Source of the DNA: Tenebrio molitor | Lineage: Eukaryota; Arthropoda; Insecta; Coleoptera; Tenebrionidae | Direction of reading: 5' to 3' | Length of the DNA: 64,000 nt | NCBI RefSeq assembly: GCF_963966145.1 | Contig: NC_091049.1 | Span: 17,050,001 to 17,114,000, forward strand | Part shown: positions 12,159 through 23,600 of the stretch, in pieces | How positions within the stretch are numbered: the stretch's first letter is position 1 | How the letters are laid out: each line of letters opens with the position of its first letter | Made by a program: the position numbers and the translations under genes | Notes under the pieces: generated by a model | What the model saw: the letters and a program-made list of their open reading frames with translations, nothing else | Told to the model about the DNA's origin: nothing | Database searches by the model: none

Positions 12159-12855
12159 CAGGGTCATTATAAATGATTGTCCTATCGCAGTAGGCGTTGG
12201 TGAAGTGTTGAATGTGCCGCAAGCCTCATAACATGAGTGACACTAGTATCGCCGATAGGTGGTGCTACCGGCGGTAGTGGAAATCTGTCTGCTAGTTTCT
12301 CTAACATTGCGAGGCTGGCGGCACATCCAAAATTTGTGTGGGTTTTCAACGCCAACTGCGATGGGATAATGATTTATAGTGATCCTGTAGTTCCCAACAT
12401 GCTACTTTGATCTGATCCTTATTGTTGGATCGCAATCAACCAAATCTAGAATTTGTTCATCCAGTTTCACAGCACCATCATGCACAAACCGCCCCCTAAC
12501 CCACCCCTTTGGGCCAAATTGCCCGTTTTCTCTGTCTTCGATCCACATTTGCAAAAACACTACTGTGAGGTTGAAGTCTATTGGAATGTACAGTCGCGGA
12601 CAGAAAAAAATAGGACAAGTCTTATTAAGAAATTTAGCTAAAATTGAGTTGAGTAGCTTGGGCTTATGATAATAAATAAATAAATATTTTACTAGTAACC
12701 ATAGAAAGAGTGGGCAGAATTACATTAGTGAAAAAACATTGCCCTACTTTTTTCTGTCCGCGACTGTATATACACTTGATTTCAAAAAAAATAACGTACA
12801 CCTAAAGCATTGCGCACAGCCACCTATCATGGTACAATCATTCATAATGACCCCG
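12159..12855. mobile_element. MITE with ATAAATGATTGT-type ends, about 697 bp
   Basis: The left end reads CAGGGTCATTATAAATGATT and the right end is its diverged complement, with TA at 12157-12158 and 12856-12857. It lies just upstream of the C6orf89-like coding exon. A smaller MITE (12591-12766) is nested within it. The ends are related to those of 16286-16649, 20662-21005 and 28592-30088. Confidence 0.75.
12591..12766. mobile_element. Nested MITE, 176 bp
   Basis: The TIRs CAGTCGCGGACAGAAAAAA face each other, with TA at 12589-12590 and 12767-12768. It sits inside the MITE 12159-12855. Confidence 0.75.
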
Positions 12856-13710
12856 TATTTCCCCATGTAATGTTAATGTTAGCTTTGTTTCCATGACATT
12901 TTGAACTTTGAAAATTTTCGAAGGTAGCGTATGAAATTCATGTTGCCTAGAAACAGTTTATACCGGGCCATTTACACTAGGACAATGCTACAAATATCGC
13001 TCTCAGCACTTGTACGCTATTTTTGTGAAATCAAGCGTAACTCAGCATAACTTCTGGCAGCTGCCAAAGCATTTTGTTTTGATGCATTTCCCATATATTG
13101 GGTTAACTTGATACAACAATTACACGTAAATTGAAGGATTGGTTATCTTTTCATTCCTCCTGTTCTTGAAGGATGAAATTTAGGAAGAGAAATATTTAAA
13201 AATATTTATTATTTTATATCTTATCTACCAATGAACGTAAGTACGATGCGATCAACAGTTACTTAGATAAGGGGTGGCTTTGACAGTGTCAGATTTTTCG
13301 TATCTTTGCTACCTCAGTTAATAAACATCAAACAAGTGTCATTATGAATCAAATTTTAACGCAAAAAAAGCTTTTACTTTAGAACATAAAAGGTTCATCA
13401 TTGCTTCGTAATGATGTTTTTAATAATGGATACTGTACATACAGTGCTGTTGCTTGTTTGGCCGAGTTTCGGCAAAAATTTCCAAATTTAAATTGAAACA
13501 GGTACAGGTGTCCCAGAACTGGCTCCCCAGAGAAAACAGGCGTGTGCCGACAACAAAAGAGACTCTAAATTGAGTAAAATAAATGTTCTGCTAGCTCAAA
13601 TTACCGAGTTATCAAGACTTGACAATTGTAAAAGATAATAACTTCGAAGTAAAACAATAAAAATGGAGATTCTAAAAAGAACCATTTATTTAAATAGGTA
13701 ATAAATAATG

Positions 13711-14755
13711 TTAAAGCAGATGTTCGAAATGACCACCATTCATTTGTATGCACAATTGTGCTCTACGTAACAAACTTCTTGTAGTAGCGTTAGTTATCAT
13801 TTCTTCAGTAACTGAAACAAAAGCCTCCTGAATTCGAACTCTCAGATCAGCCTCTGAATTTATGGACCGCCGATAAATCATAGATTTCAAATGACCCCAG
13901 AGAAAAAAATCTAGTGGATTCAGATCTGAAAATCGGGCAGGCCAATGATGCGGTGCTCCTCGACCGATCTAGCGCTGTGGATATTGGTTATCCAAAATTT
14001 TCCGAACATTTCTGTTAAAATGTTGGAACCAGTCATTTATGCGTTAAGCAAGAGGTACAATTTCAAGTAAATCAGGTAGTTCCGTGCCAATGAACTGAAC
14101 ATATCTTGCAGGGAATTCAAACGGTCCAATCTAGAGCGGGAGATTCGGAATTTTAACGAATGGAAGGATCCACCACACTAACTTATACTTGCCAAACGAT
14201 CGCTCAATAGCCCAGTCCACAAATTAACAGAAAACCTATGTTGAAAACCTCTGGGAATAATTCTCTTGGATTTTCCTCTGCCCAGAAATGAAGGTTGTCA
14301 TAATTGGAACAACCTTCCCGGCAAAATAGCGACTCATCAGAAAACAGTATCCGTGACAAGAAGTGTGGATCAGCATCGTTTTGGTTTATTAACCATAGAC
14401 AAAATTCTCTCCTAATTGGATAATCCTCTGGCAGAAGATGTTGTACTCGTGTATAGTGGTACGAATGCCTCCTATTATCAGCTAGAACTCTCTGCACCGA
14501 ACTTTTGGATAAACCCATTTCACGATAAACTGTTCGAACACTCTGGATGCCGTCTTCCTCAAAGACATTCAATACGGCTTCGTCGTGCTCGACAGTCCTT
14601 ACATTTCTTGGAGCACCCCCAACTTTTCTTCGAACTGGCTGCATTTGACCCGTTTCTCGACTCCGAGCGATTAATTTCAGGATTGTTTTATGATCCGGAT
14701 GATTTTGTCTTTGCGGAAATTGTTCACGGTACAACCTTACTGCTTCACGTGCATT
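13711..14755 (-). pseudogene. Tc1/mariner-type transposase (DUF4817-like), broken
   Basis: The N-terminal part (codons near 14755 down to 14204) shows the DUF4817-like pattern REAVRLYREQFPQR, then a helix-turn-helix (SVRTVYREMGLSKSSVQRVL). The first catalytic Asp is in LFSDESLF, followed by YDNLHFWAEENPREL. After a stop at 14204 and a damaged stretch, the third catalytic Asp region is recognisable at about 13850-13960 (FSDLNPLDFFLWGHLK). A C-terminal MNGGHFEHLL precedes the stop at 13711-13713. Stops and frame shifts lie between, so no active enzyme is made. The frame has no obvious ATG at its N-terminus. Confidence 0.75.
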
Positions 14756-14860
14756 GTTCCCACATCGTGCAAAACTATTAGAATCATATCTACGTACTCA
14801 GAGGAAGAATACCTACATGTTAAATGATACACTTGAATTAAATATCGCAGCGAAATTGTA

Positions 14861-15107
14861 TCGTGTGTTCCAATAAAAACTCACTCGCAGTAAGCCATGA
14901 CTATAGAGATAGATAGACTGGTCATGTCGATTTTAGGATCATTGGAAGTAGTTCATTTGTTACTTACAAATTTTCATCATATTGTGAGTTGTGACAGATA
15001 ACCTATAAATTTACTTTAGTAGTTCATTTCCATTTCACATCTGGTACTAAGACATACTTCACTTTTGTCATGGCTTGCTGCGAGTGAGTTTTTTGTGGAA
15101 CACACGA
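14861..15107. mobile_element. MITE nested in the Tc1/mariner element, about 247 bp
   Basis: The inverted ends TCGTGTGTTCCA and CTCACTCGCAG..AGCCATGAC are flanked by TA at 14859-14860 and 15108-15109. It is noncoding. Confidence 0.75.
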
Positions 15108-15165
15108 TATAACAAATGTCAAACTGACGTAAACAATTATTCTAATAAATGTAGTGGACCAAATA

Positions 15166-15556
15166 CAGTGTGGAATTAAATGATTTACATCTAGTTACCT
15201 TCGGAATTTTTGCACATGTAAATTTTCCTGTACCACTCTACTTTTTTTTTCAAAGTGCCGAACTATTACTTCTGTCAATAAATGTCATCAATCGAATTGA
15301 CAATTGTTACAATTTACTAAATTGAATTAACAAATGTTGGTGGCCACTTTCAACACTAGCTCTGGCTTGCTTTTGTTAGCTCCTTTTTCATTTCAATCTC
15401 AACTTTGCATTCATATCATCCCTTCGCAATAAATCACATTTGGAATTTGGATATATATTTTAAGGTTAGGCTTTCTTTTTTTTGTAGAGCGGCATTTCGT
15501 ATTTTTACAAGGGTAATGCAAAGGTAACTAGATGTAAATCATTTTATTCCACATTG
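15166..15556. mobile_element. Second MITE nested in the Tc1/mariner element, about 391 bp
   Basis: The inverted ends read GATTTACATCTAGTTACCTT just inside CA.TGTGGAAT, with TA at 15164-15165 and 15557-15558. It is noncoding. Confidence 0.75.
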
Positions 15557-15919
15557 TATAATGGACAGAATTATAGAGGTTTACGGATAAAAAGGAAACC
15601 TAGGCAACGCAAAATTGCGATTATTCCACCTTAATGGTGATCAACTCTGATTGGTCAACTTCAGAATGTCCTTTCTCGGTTATCATTTGAGATAGGACTT
15701 TTTTTCTTCAAAATACACGTTAATATATTCGCCCTAAGGGTCCCTGTTTTTTCTGGGGAGCCAGTTCTGGGACACCTGTATATGCAACCAGAAATACTTT
15801 AATTCATTGCAGAGCATTGCGGACACACGTCGAAAATCTCAACGCCTTCTTTGATCTAAATAATTGTTGATCGCAAGTAGCAGTTGCCATTTACTTAAGC
15901 GATTTTTGTTTATTTATTA

Positions 15920-16185
15920 AACAACCTGTACATGTTTAAAAAAATGGTGGGCGAGTCGCCTACAGGCCTTTAAAAATAAAATTTTTAAAACCTAATTTAA
16001 TTTACAAAATTTAATTAAAAAACAAAAAAAAACATAAAGAAGGTTACAGTAATGCGTTGTCTTTCTTTCAGCAATAAAAAAAAAAACTTCGGCAAAAAGA
16101 TTCGAACCCGGAGCCTTCCAGCGAGCCGCTTTAGGGCCATATCTCACTGGGATGCCATGGAAGCGCCGCCAGCAGCATCGCCAGA
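15920..16185 (-). repeat. tRNA-derived SINE-like element
   Basis: On the - strand an A-box-like segment (CATCCCAGTGAGATA, about 16141-16155) lies about 40 nt before a good B box (GGGTTCGAATC, about 16099-16109). A T-rich tail follows. The spacing fits an RNA polymerase III promoter of a tRNA-type SINE. No intact cloverleaf could be folded by eye, so a functional tRNA is unlikely. Confidence 0.4.
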
Positions 16186-16285
16186 CATAGGTATCACATT
16201 AAAAAGCAGAATAACCAACAATAATATTACCAATCTATGAAAAAAAGTCACATACCTACATTTAAAATCACCCGGTACTTACATA

Positions 16286-16649
16286 CAGGATTATACTAAA
16301 TGATTGTAGTCGAAGTAGGCGTGAAAATTGAGTGCAAAATTTATGGTTGCCGCTCCACATAAATAAACATCAAAATGATGTGAATAAGTGAGTTCACACA
16401 CGGGAGTTAAATTGGGTGCAAAACAACTCAATATTTTTAAAATTGATTGCAAAACAACTCAATACCTATTTTTGGATTCAATCGTTAATTTAACAAAAAT
16501 AAATAAAAATCTCATCACCGTACTTTTCAGCTAAAAAATGACAGTGACAGCGACAAAACTTACAGTTCACATGAAAGCGGCAAAAATGTAATAACATGGG
16601 CATGGCGCATGGCCTACTTCGATTACAATAATTATTTTAGAAAAACCTG
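16286..16649. mobile_element. MITE, ATAAATGATTGT family, copy A
   Basis: The ends CAGGATTATACTAAATGATT and complement are flanked by TA (16284-16285, 16650-16651). The interior is homologous, in inverted orientation, to 20662-21005. Shared parts include the GACAGTGACAGCGACAAAA block and the TGCCGCTCCA block. Confidence 0.8.
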
Positions 16650-16866
16650 TACCAGACCTGTACTAAGTATTCATGGTCCATTCCAACAAAAAAAATGTTT
16701 AATTAATTTGAAAGTTAACTTAGATTAAACAATTTGTTGGAAGTGCAATAGTAACTGAGGAGTGATTCAAGCAAGTCGCTAAATAATTCTTACAATTATT
16801 AGATAACCACCGCCAACAACCTATCAACTAACATGTTGGCACAGTTTAAATTTAGCGCGATTGTAA

Positions 16867-17379
16867 TTAAGCCAATAACCTGAAACTTTCATTGTTGTTA
16901 TTTTGAAGTGTCGCCAATCTAGATTTATTTAATGACTTAATCACGTTAAGTTGGTAACTAATGAATGTGTTATTTATTATTAAATCTGTACCAGTGTTTT
17001 CACTGAAAGGGTCGATTATTGATTTGTAATTACTGCGGAGCCAACATTCCAATAATCGTGCAAGCATGCCGACAAGCCACAACCCTACCTGCACAACGTA
17101 TTCCCGAGTATTCTCCAGATGAATCTTTAAATAGGCCACCGTCGCCAACAGGTTGTTCCTGCTCGTGTTAAGCGCAATCTCCTTATTATTGATTATCCGA
17201 CCCATCGCCCAATTTGCCGCCATAAACCGAACCCATCGCAAGCGAAAAAAGAAGCAATGACCGCTTCCAGTGGCGCGCAAGCGCAGTTTGTCCATGTCAG
17301 TCTGACAGACAACACTTCGTGCAAATGCTGTGTTATAATTGTTTGTTATCGAAGGAATCAATTTTTTAAAAGCACCCAT
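16867..17379 (-). CDS. Hypothetical open frame upstream of Ataxin-2, doubtful
   Basis: The 170-codon frame starts MGAFKKLIPSITNNYN and runs opposite to Ataxin-2. Its first two thirds lie in locally GC-richer sequence and contain KEIALNTSRNNLLATVAYLK. The last third turns AT-rich just after a possible donor (CAG|GTAGGG, near 17087). If real, the exon would be about 17088-17379 and belong to a gene divergent from Ataxin-2. I recognise no domain. It may instead be chance openness in the promoter region. Confidence 0.25.
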   Translation of the reverse strand: MGAFKKLIPSITNNYNTAFARSVVCQTDMDKLRLRATGSGHCFFFRLRWVRFMAANWAMGRIINNKEIALNTSRNNLLATVAYLKIHLENTREYVVQVGLWLVGMLARLLECWLRSNYKSIIDPFSENTGTDLIINNTFISYQLNVIKSLNKSRLATLQNNNNESFRLLA

Positions 17380-17660
17380 CCACCAGGTCCGAGCTGAACT
17401 CTGTCCGGGACGCTACCCACGGTGCCGTCTGCCACGAATGTGAAAAGGTATGTCGAAGAAGTTTTGCAAGTTGCGATTACGTCACTGAGCCATTTTGTGC
17501 GCTTGTAGGTGTCTTCGGCGAGAGTGTGGAGCTTTGTTGTCTGAGGGTCGATCACGTACCTCGTGTATATTTTTTTTCGAGCAGTTGTACAAGGAAGGAC
17601 TCCAAAATTCCGGTACCGACGAGAAATAAGGACCATACCGGCCATCACGGTAACGGTGAG
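17345..17660 (+). promoter_or_regulatory. Atx2: Ataxin-2 5' UTR and promoter-proximal region
   Basis: This is relatively GC-rich sequence just before the predicted ATG. A donor (GAAAAG|GTATGT, exon end 17447) and an acceptor with a T-tract (TTTTTTTCGAGCAG, exon start 17585) suggest a small 5' UTR intron. The transcription start cannot be read from the sequence. Confidence 0.4.
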
Positions 17661-20600
17661 ATGAACAACAAGAGGAAAAACAGAGGAGGGCCTGTAAGGT
17701 TAGTACAACAAACAAAGAGGGCCCCAGTTTCTCGACTCAATCCGTTTCGGTCTCAAATTAAAATATACATCGAGACCTGTTCTCGAACAGTTTCCACAAA
17801 TCTTTTAAATGCCCTGCGAAGTGTAAATTTACAAACTAGAATGTTCAGAAACGTGGATTGAAGCAGATTCTGCAACTGAAAACCTCATTTGTTGTGAATT
17901 TGAACCATGTGCTACTGGTTGTTTTGTAATTGAAACTTTTAAAGTTACCAGGGTTCATTTTGTTTTCAAATAGTTTCGCTGCTACTAGAAACATGAATCA
18001 TCACTTTATCTCCCAAATGTTCGCCACAGAATTGGTATCTTGTTAAAACAATAAATATATCATTGGCCTAGAAGTTCATTGTCCTTGCTTTTAATGCAGT
18101 TCATGTTGTTAATGGGGCCTGAAACTAAGATATTGACTCATATCATTCACACATCTCTTTAATCATTTTTATCACAGTCATATTTTTTTATTTGTTTATT
18201 TTCTTATTGTTTGTGTTATTACAGCATTGTAATTTATAGGTGTGTAAATGCAGAGTAATGTTTCAATTTTACAATTCATAGATGTAATTAAAAGAAGTCT
18301 CATTAAGAGTTACACTCACACAGTCCCACCACTCATTTTTTATTTATATATGTCCACATTTATTACGTTATTTTGTCAACTCTTCATTACTTTTCTGCAT
18401 GAAACTAATCAATTACTGTTAACAATTAGATTTTTTTATTCTCAAGTTGTCTGTATGTCTGACCTCATGGCACAACTTTAAACATGGTCTATGGATAAAA
18501 TTTTTATCAATTAAGCAACTACAATGTAACAAATGACGTGCGTTATGTTAATTAAAGTTGTGAGGGTCAGGCAGTGAAAAGTTGTATTTAATTGATTAAT
18601 TAATTGGATTTAAATAATACATGTAATTGTCGGAAACTGGAAGATTGTTGTGCAAATCAAGCAAAAATTATTTGTTTGATTTTGTGTAATTTTTTTTCTA
18701 AAATTTAAAGTTTAATGAGCAGTGTATTTGCCCTTGAATAATATTTGAGTAAATGACTTTATCTATACTTTTATCCTTGTTAGGTAACATAAAGAGTGAA
18801 TGAAAGTACTAACAATTAAAAGTTATCATCTTCTCTTATCAGAATTAAATTTTTAACAGCTTCTGTTTTGATATAAAATTAATTATTCTCGCTCGTTTTT
18901 CCTCATAGATTTATTATTGTCTGGTCTTTCGGCCGACTAGTCTAACGGCCGTATTCACCAACGCCAGTTAACGTTAACTGTAGGTTAAAATGTTTCGTTA
19001 CCTTAGTTACCTATTGTTACAACAATATTTTCGTATATTTTAACCTACAGTTAACTTTAACTGGTGTTGGTGAATATGGGCCTAAGTCGAATAAATCGAG
19101 GCAGAAAATTAAACGTAATCTCAGATCATATTATCCAAATTTTGAAGTTAATTGGTTTTGGATTATCAGCGTTCTGGATTTTTGCAGTTTTTAATGGGTT
19201 ATCGATCGATTGCGCTACGGCTGCAAGATAGTTTCGTATCTGTGGATGCAATAAGAGTGTGCTGCAACGCGAAAATCCCGTAATATATTCGAGGATTTTT
19301 GCATTTGCGTTTCCAACAGTCTCGCGTTTTTATCGGTTGAAGGAAAGTAGATTTTTAGAGAGGCAAGGGTGACGTCTCGTAAAACAGCGAATGCATTTTA
19401 AACTTGGCTTTTTCTTATTCGGGACTGCTTCCGTAAACACGACAGAATGAACGAGAGGCGAGGGAAAAAGCTCACAGTCTCGTCATTTTTTTCGTATACA
19501 GTGTGTGGTTATTACATCTTTCAAGATGTTTATTATCTTTGTCCGGGTTGCAAAAATGTGGTTTTCATGTGGTTGAGGAATGACTCAAATAATTTTGTTA
19601 TCGTTATCGGGTTTGTCATATTAATTATTTAATTACTTTAAGTTGCTGAATAATGTCGATAGTTATTACATCATTTTTATTCTTCAAGGGTGCCTAGCTA
19701 TTTTTTGTATCAATTGTAAAAGCGTTCTCAAATAAAAACTTGGTGTTGTGTCAAGATAAGTTTTATTTGCAGTTTTATACGAAAGTTAACATGTGGTCAT
19801 GTTGTAATAAAACACCACGATAAAATCGCGTTTGATAATTCAATTGTTTCTTTCGTGATTGACTCGGAAACATTCGCGAAAATGGTAAGCGAACAACATT
19901 TTCTTATCATGTGTTCAGAAATCTGTAACATTCCCCGGAGATAAATTGTGTATGTATCTTTTTATTTCTTTTTAACTTTGCCTTAAACAGTATTGGCTCT
20001 AGAAACTGTTAGGCAGAACGGAAATTCTTGTAGCGAATACCTTTCCACTGCGGAAATCCCTTTTATGGATCCTTTTCCTATGTCCGTATCAATTTTGAAT
20101 ACGGATTAGTAAATTGTTGTACGAAATCTTAACTTTGTTTTCTTATCACGGACAAACTTTCTCTATTTAGAATTATCTAGGCAATTGAGGTGTTGAAAAT
20201 ATTTCTCTTTGTTCTGATATTTTTGATTATTTTTATTATAATTTGTACGTTTACTTGATTTTTTTTTTATACAATGCTTACCAAGAAATTTGTCTCACAT
20301 GGAAAAAAGAATTGTATTAATTGATTTCGTAAAAATTTTACAACAATTCCTGCTGGTGTTTTAAGGACTACAAATATGACTGACAAAAGTTATTAAGTTT
20401 GTGACTTTTCAATGAAAAACCATTTGTAATTCACATAAATGTCAAAATTGACAAGTGACAATTTATTTTGTCACATGGCACGTTTCACGTTTTCTTTTGT
20501 TCATTATATTGCAACGATTGTTCAAATCAATTTGTGGTCAAACAGGTCGTGGTTTTCCAAATGTAGATTATCTTTTTAGTTGATAATCTTTCAATCCTTC

Positions 20601-23600
20601 TGATACCTAACCTCACTTCGATCATATGTTCATTTGTTGTGATAACTGATAAATTGAAGTACAGGGTTATTATAAATGATTGTAGTCGAAGCAGGCCATG
20701 CCCATGTTATGAAATTTTTGCCGCTTTCATGTGAACTGTCGATTTTTGTCGCTGTCAGTGTCATTTTTTAGGTGAATGAGCATTTTGTTTTATTTTTTTT
20801 TTTAAATTAACGATTGAATCCAAAAATACAGTTGTTTTGCAAACAATTCCAAAAATATTGAGTTGTTTTGCATCCAATTTAACTCATGTGTGTGAGTACT
20901 CACTTATTCACAAATCATTTTGATGTTTTTTATATGGAGCGGCAACCATAAATTTTACATTCAGTTTTTACGCCTACTTGGACTACAATCATTTATAATA
21001 ACCTGTATTTTCGCAACGGTTTCTGAAATACATGTAGATAGTCGTCCATTTCCACTCTTTCGTCCTTCACTTCCTGTTTCACGTAGTACTTGACAGCTGA
21101 TGAAGCTAAACCATACGTTAACGGAAGTAAAAGCAAACACTAGGCCGCTTGACCATATATATTTTTTTTGAACATGTTTGTCTTCATTACACTGAGCAAC
21201 AGATGTCTACGGACTTTTTACTTCGAGACAGCTGTAATTGCAAAATTTGTGTTTTGATTATTATTTACTTTATTCAGTTGAAAAATAATACCTACGAGTA
21301 GGCATTCAACAACGTATTGTAATATCCGAATAAGTGTTCAAACAATTTGTGTTTAAGTAGGCTATTTTTGTTCTTTTTGACAGTTTTGTCTCACCCTTTT
21401 TTATACACTATTCTTTATCTTGGTGAGTGGTCGATGCGATCAAGCAAGCCATGGGTCGCTTTTAACTGCCATCGCTGTCATTCGGACTCAGAATCATCGT
21501 CAAGCATTCTGTCTGATAATAATAACTACCTATAGTATTGCATTAATTGTTAACATTAGGATTTGTCAATTAAAGAGAAAATTTAGACGACGATATTCAC
21601 TATCTTATAGTGAATTTTTTTTTAATAAACAAGTGTCTGTCAAAATTAAGTAAAAAAACACTGTACCACCCTAAAATGTCGTCGCCTTAAAGTGTTAACC
21701 TGCTTAGTCCATTTTATCCAATTTTACAGGAGAGGCAAAAAACGATTTTGCAACAATTATTGTTGACAACAATTAATAAAATTTATTTTAAATTATGCAT
21801 TACCAGCATAAAATTAATTCTAGTACTAAAAATGATAAAAATTATGATTATAATTGTATTTTTTAGTATTTTTTTGGAGATAACAGTTTATCAATATTTT
21901 AAATTGGTTTAATATTGGACTTAGCAGTTTTGGTGCAATGAAACACGCCCTAGGTATTTTATACGCCAAGTAACTTTATTAATATTCTAGATAGGTTAAG
22001 TATGAAAAAAAGAAAGATTACATTTCTATTCATGGGGAAGATCATCATAAAATTTGTGGTAGTCTACTGGCAAAGTTTTCTTAATTGCTTGAAAGTCTTC
22101 ATATTTTTTAGCGGTTATTTTACGTCTTTCTGTGTATAGCTGCTTCAGTTGTTCCCAAGAATGTGTCTTAATTTTGGTGTTTTTCCGTTGAGGAATTCTT
22201 TTCCATTCATCAACGAAGCTGGCTTTGTAATAAATTTCACCTTCAGGTGTGTACCTCAAAGCACGAATGTCTGTGACTTTCAAATCACCTTTACCTCTTC
22301 CTGGACGGATTGTTTTATAACGCTGAATTGGGTCAAAATTTAAAAAAAAATCATGCGTCAAGTATTTTACTTGGTAGGGTGCAGGTTTCTTTCTTGCCTT
22401 CTGACATATAGGTACATAATCCGCTGGTAGATTAATAATTTTATCTTTGAGATTTCGTTCGATTGTCGCGTGAACCGAGTCGACTTCCATCTGTGTGTGG
22501 CCAGGTTCAAGGTATTTTTGTTCTATTACTATGTTATGAGCAACTGCTACGTTTAATAACACATTGGCCATAAGAGCGTTTCGATTTTGGTACCCGCAAC
22601 CATCTGTGTACATTATAATAGTGCTCCTTTCATCAGTATCTGCTGGCATGTTGAGTAATATCTTCTGTTCAATAAAATACATCCAAATACTTGAAAATTC
22701 CTCAGCACCAAGGCCTCCTTCACACTCATTCCACACAAAACAATAAGCATTGGAATTCACCAAGTTGTAGAAACACAGATTGTGTACTTGAAGCTTTGTT
22801 TTGTAGTATAGTGTGGAAACTTTTGATTTTGGAGCCATTAACACAGCTTGTAAGTCTGCTGTAAAAACGTATTTTCGCTCCTTTTTATCCTTTTCCTTTT
22901 CTTCCCTTGCCTCCATTTTCCTTTGTACGTGCCTATTAAATTCATCTTCCAAAACTTGCCCCATTCTATAGCTAACACACTTCTCACATTCATCTTTTTT
23001 AGGGCGGAAAAGTGCAAAGTTTTTTTCATCAAAAGCTTTAGAGAACGATGCTATCGAAAGAGGCTCTTGTTTTTTTGCTTTGCACCAGTCTTTGACATAA
23101 AATTCGTAAACACTCTGCCGGGATTGCCATTCAGCCAGAAGATATTTTTTTTGAGATGTTGATCTACAATAGTGTGACTCCATAACTGGTAAAGTATCTA
23201 AAAATTGGAACAGGCACTCGTGACGATCTTTGAAAGGTTCCATTCCACTAGTTGACTGGCGTAGTATACTTGGAGTACGTGTCCCGAAAGAACTCTTCCA
23301 GTGAAGAATTGTCCATCGTCCAATCACGAGAGTATTAATGAACATGGTCCGGCAGACCCTGAGACATTCTTCTTGTACTCGTAGAAAATATTCTAAGGAT
23401 TGTCCTCTTTTTGTTTCGTTTTCTTGTTTTCGGTTTCGGTGCCTTTTAGTTGGTACGGATTTAACCTGATTATTAATAACAACTTTTTTTTCGCCCCATG
23501 ACATTTGCCAAAATGACTTAAAAATACGCTGTCTTTCGTGTTCATTGATTAAAGAACATTTCATAATACCTCGTTGTTTTGATTTACATTTGCATCTTGG

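Larger units (their letters stand above)
13505..15778 (-). mobile_element. Tc1/mariner-superfamily transposon with 36-bp TIRs
   Basis: The ends CAGGTGTCCCAGAACTGGCT continue into CCCCAGA.AAAACAGG and match in inverted orientation with one visible difference. TA target duplications flank it at 13503-13504 and 15779-15780. It carries a broken transposase on the - strand (13711-14755) and two later MITE insertions (14861-15107, 15166-15556). The 46722-47059 repeat preserves the corresponding empty site. Confidence 0.85.
13244..15877. mobile_element. MITE interrupted by a Tc1/mariner element
   Basis: The outer ends GCGATCAACAGTTACTTAGAT and the complement of GATCTAAATAATTGTTGATC lie next to TA at 13242-13243 and 15878-15879. 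The two halves (13244-13502 and 15781-15877) align with the uninterrupted copy at 46722-47059. This shows that the 13505-15778 element was inserted later. Confidence 0.75.

Noticed and set aside
16081..16170. Possible functional tRNA gene on the minus strand
   Set aside because: A B box is present, but acceptor and D stems do not pair by eye and a T-rich tail follows. A SINE-like relic fits better.
17358..17715. Minus-strand frames across Ataxin-2 exon 1 and its 5' UTR, one beginning MMAGMVLISRRYRNFG
   Set aside because: It looks a little like a targeting sequence, but it overlaps the predicted Ataxin-2 exon and no continuing exon in phase was convincing.
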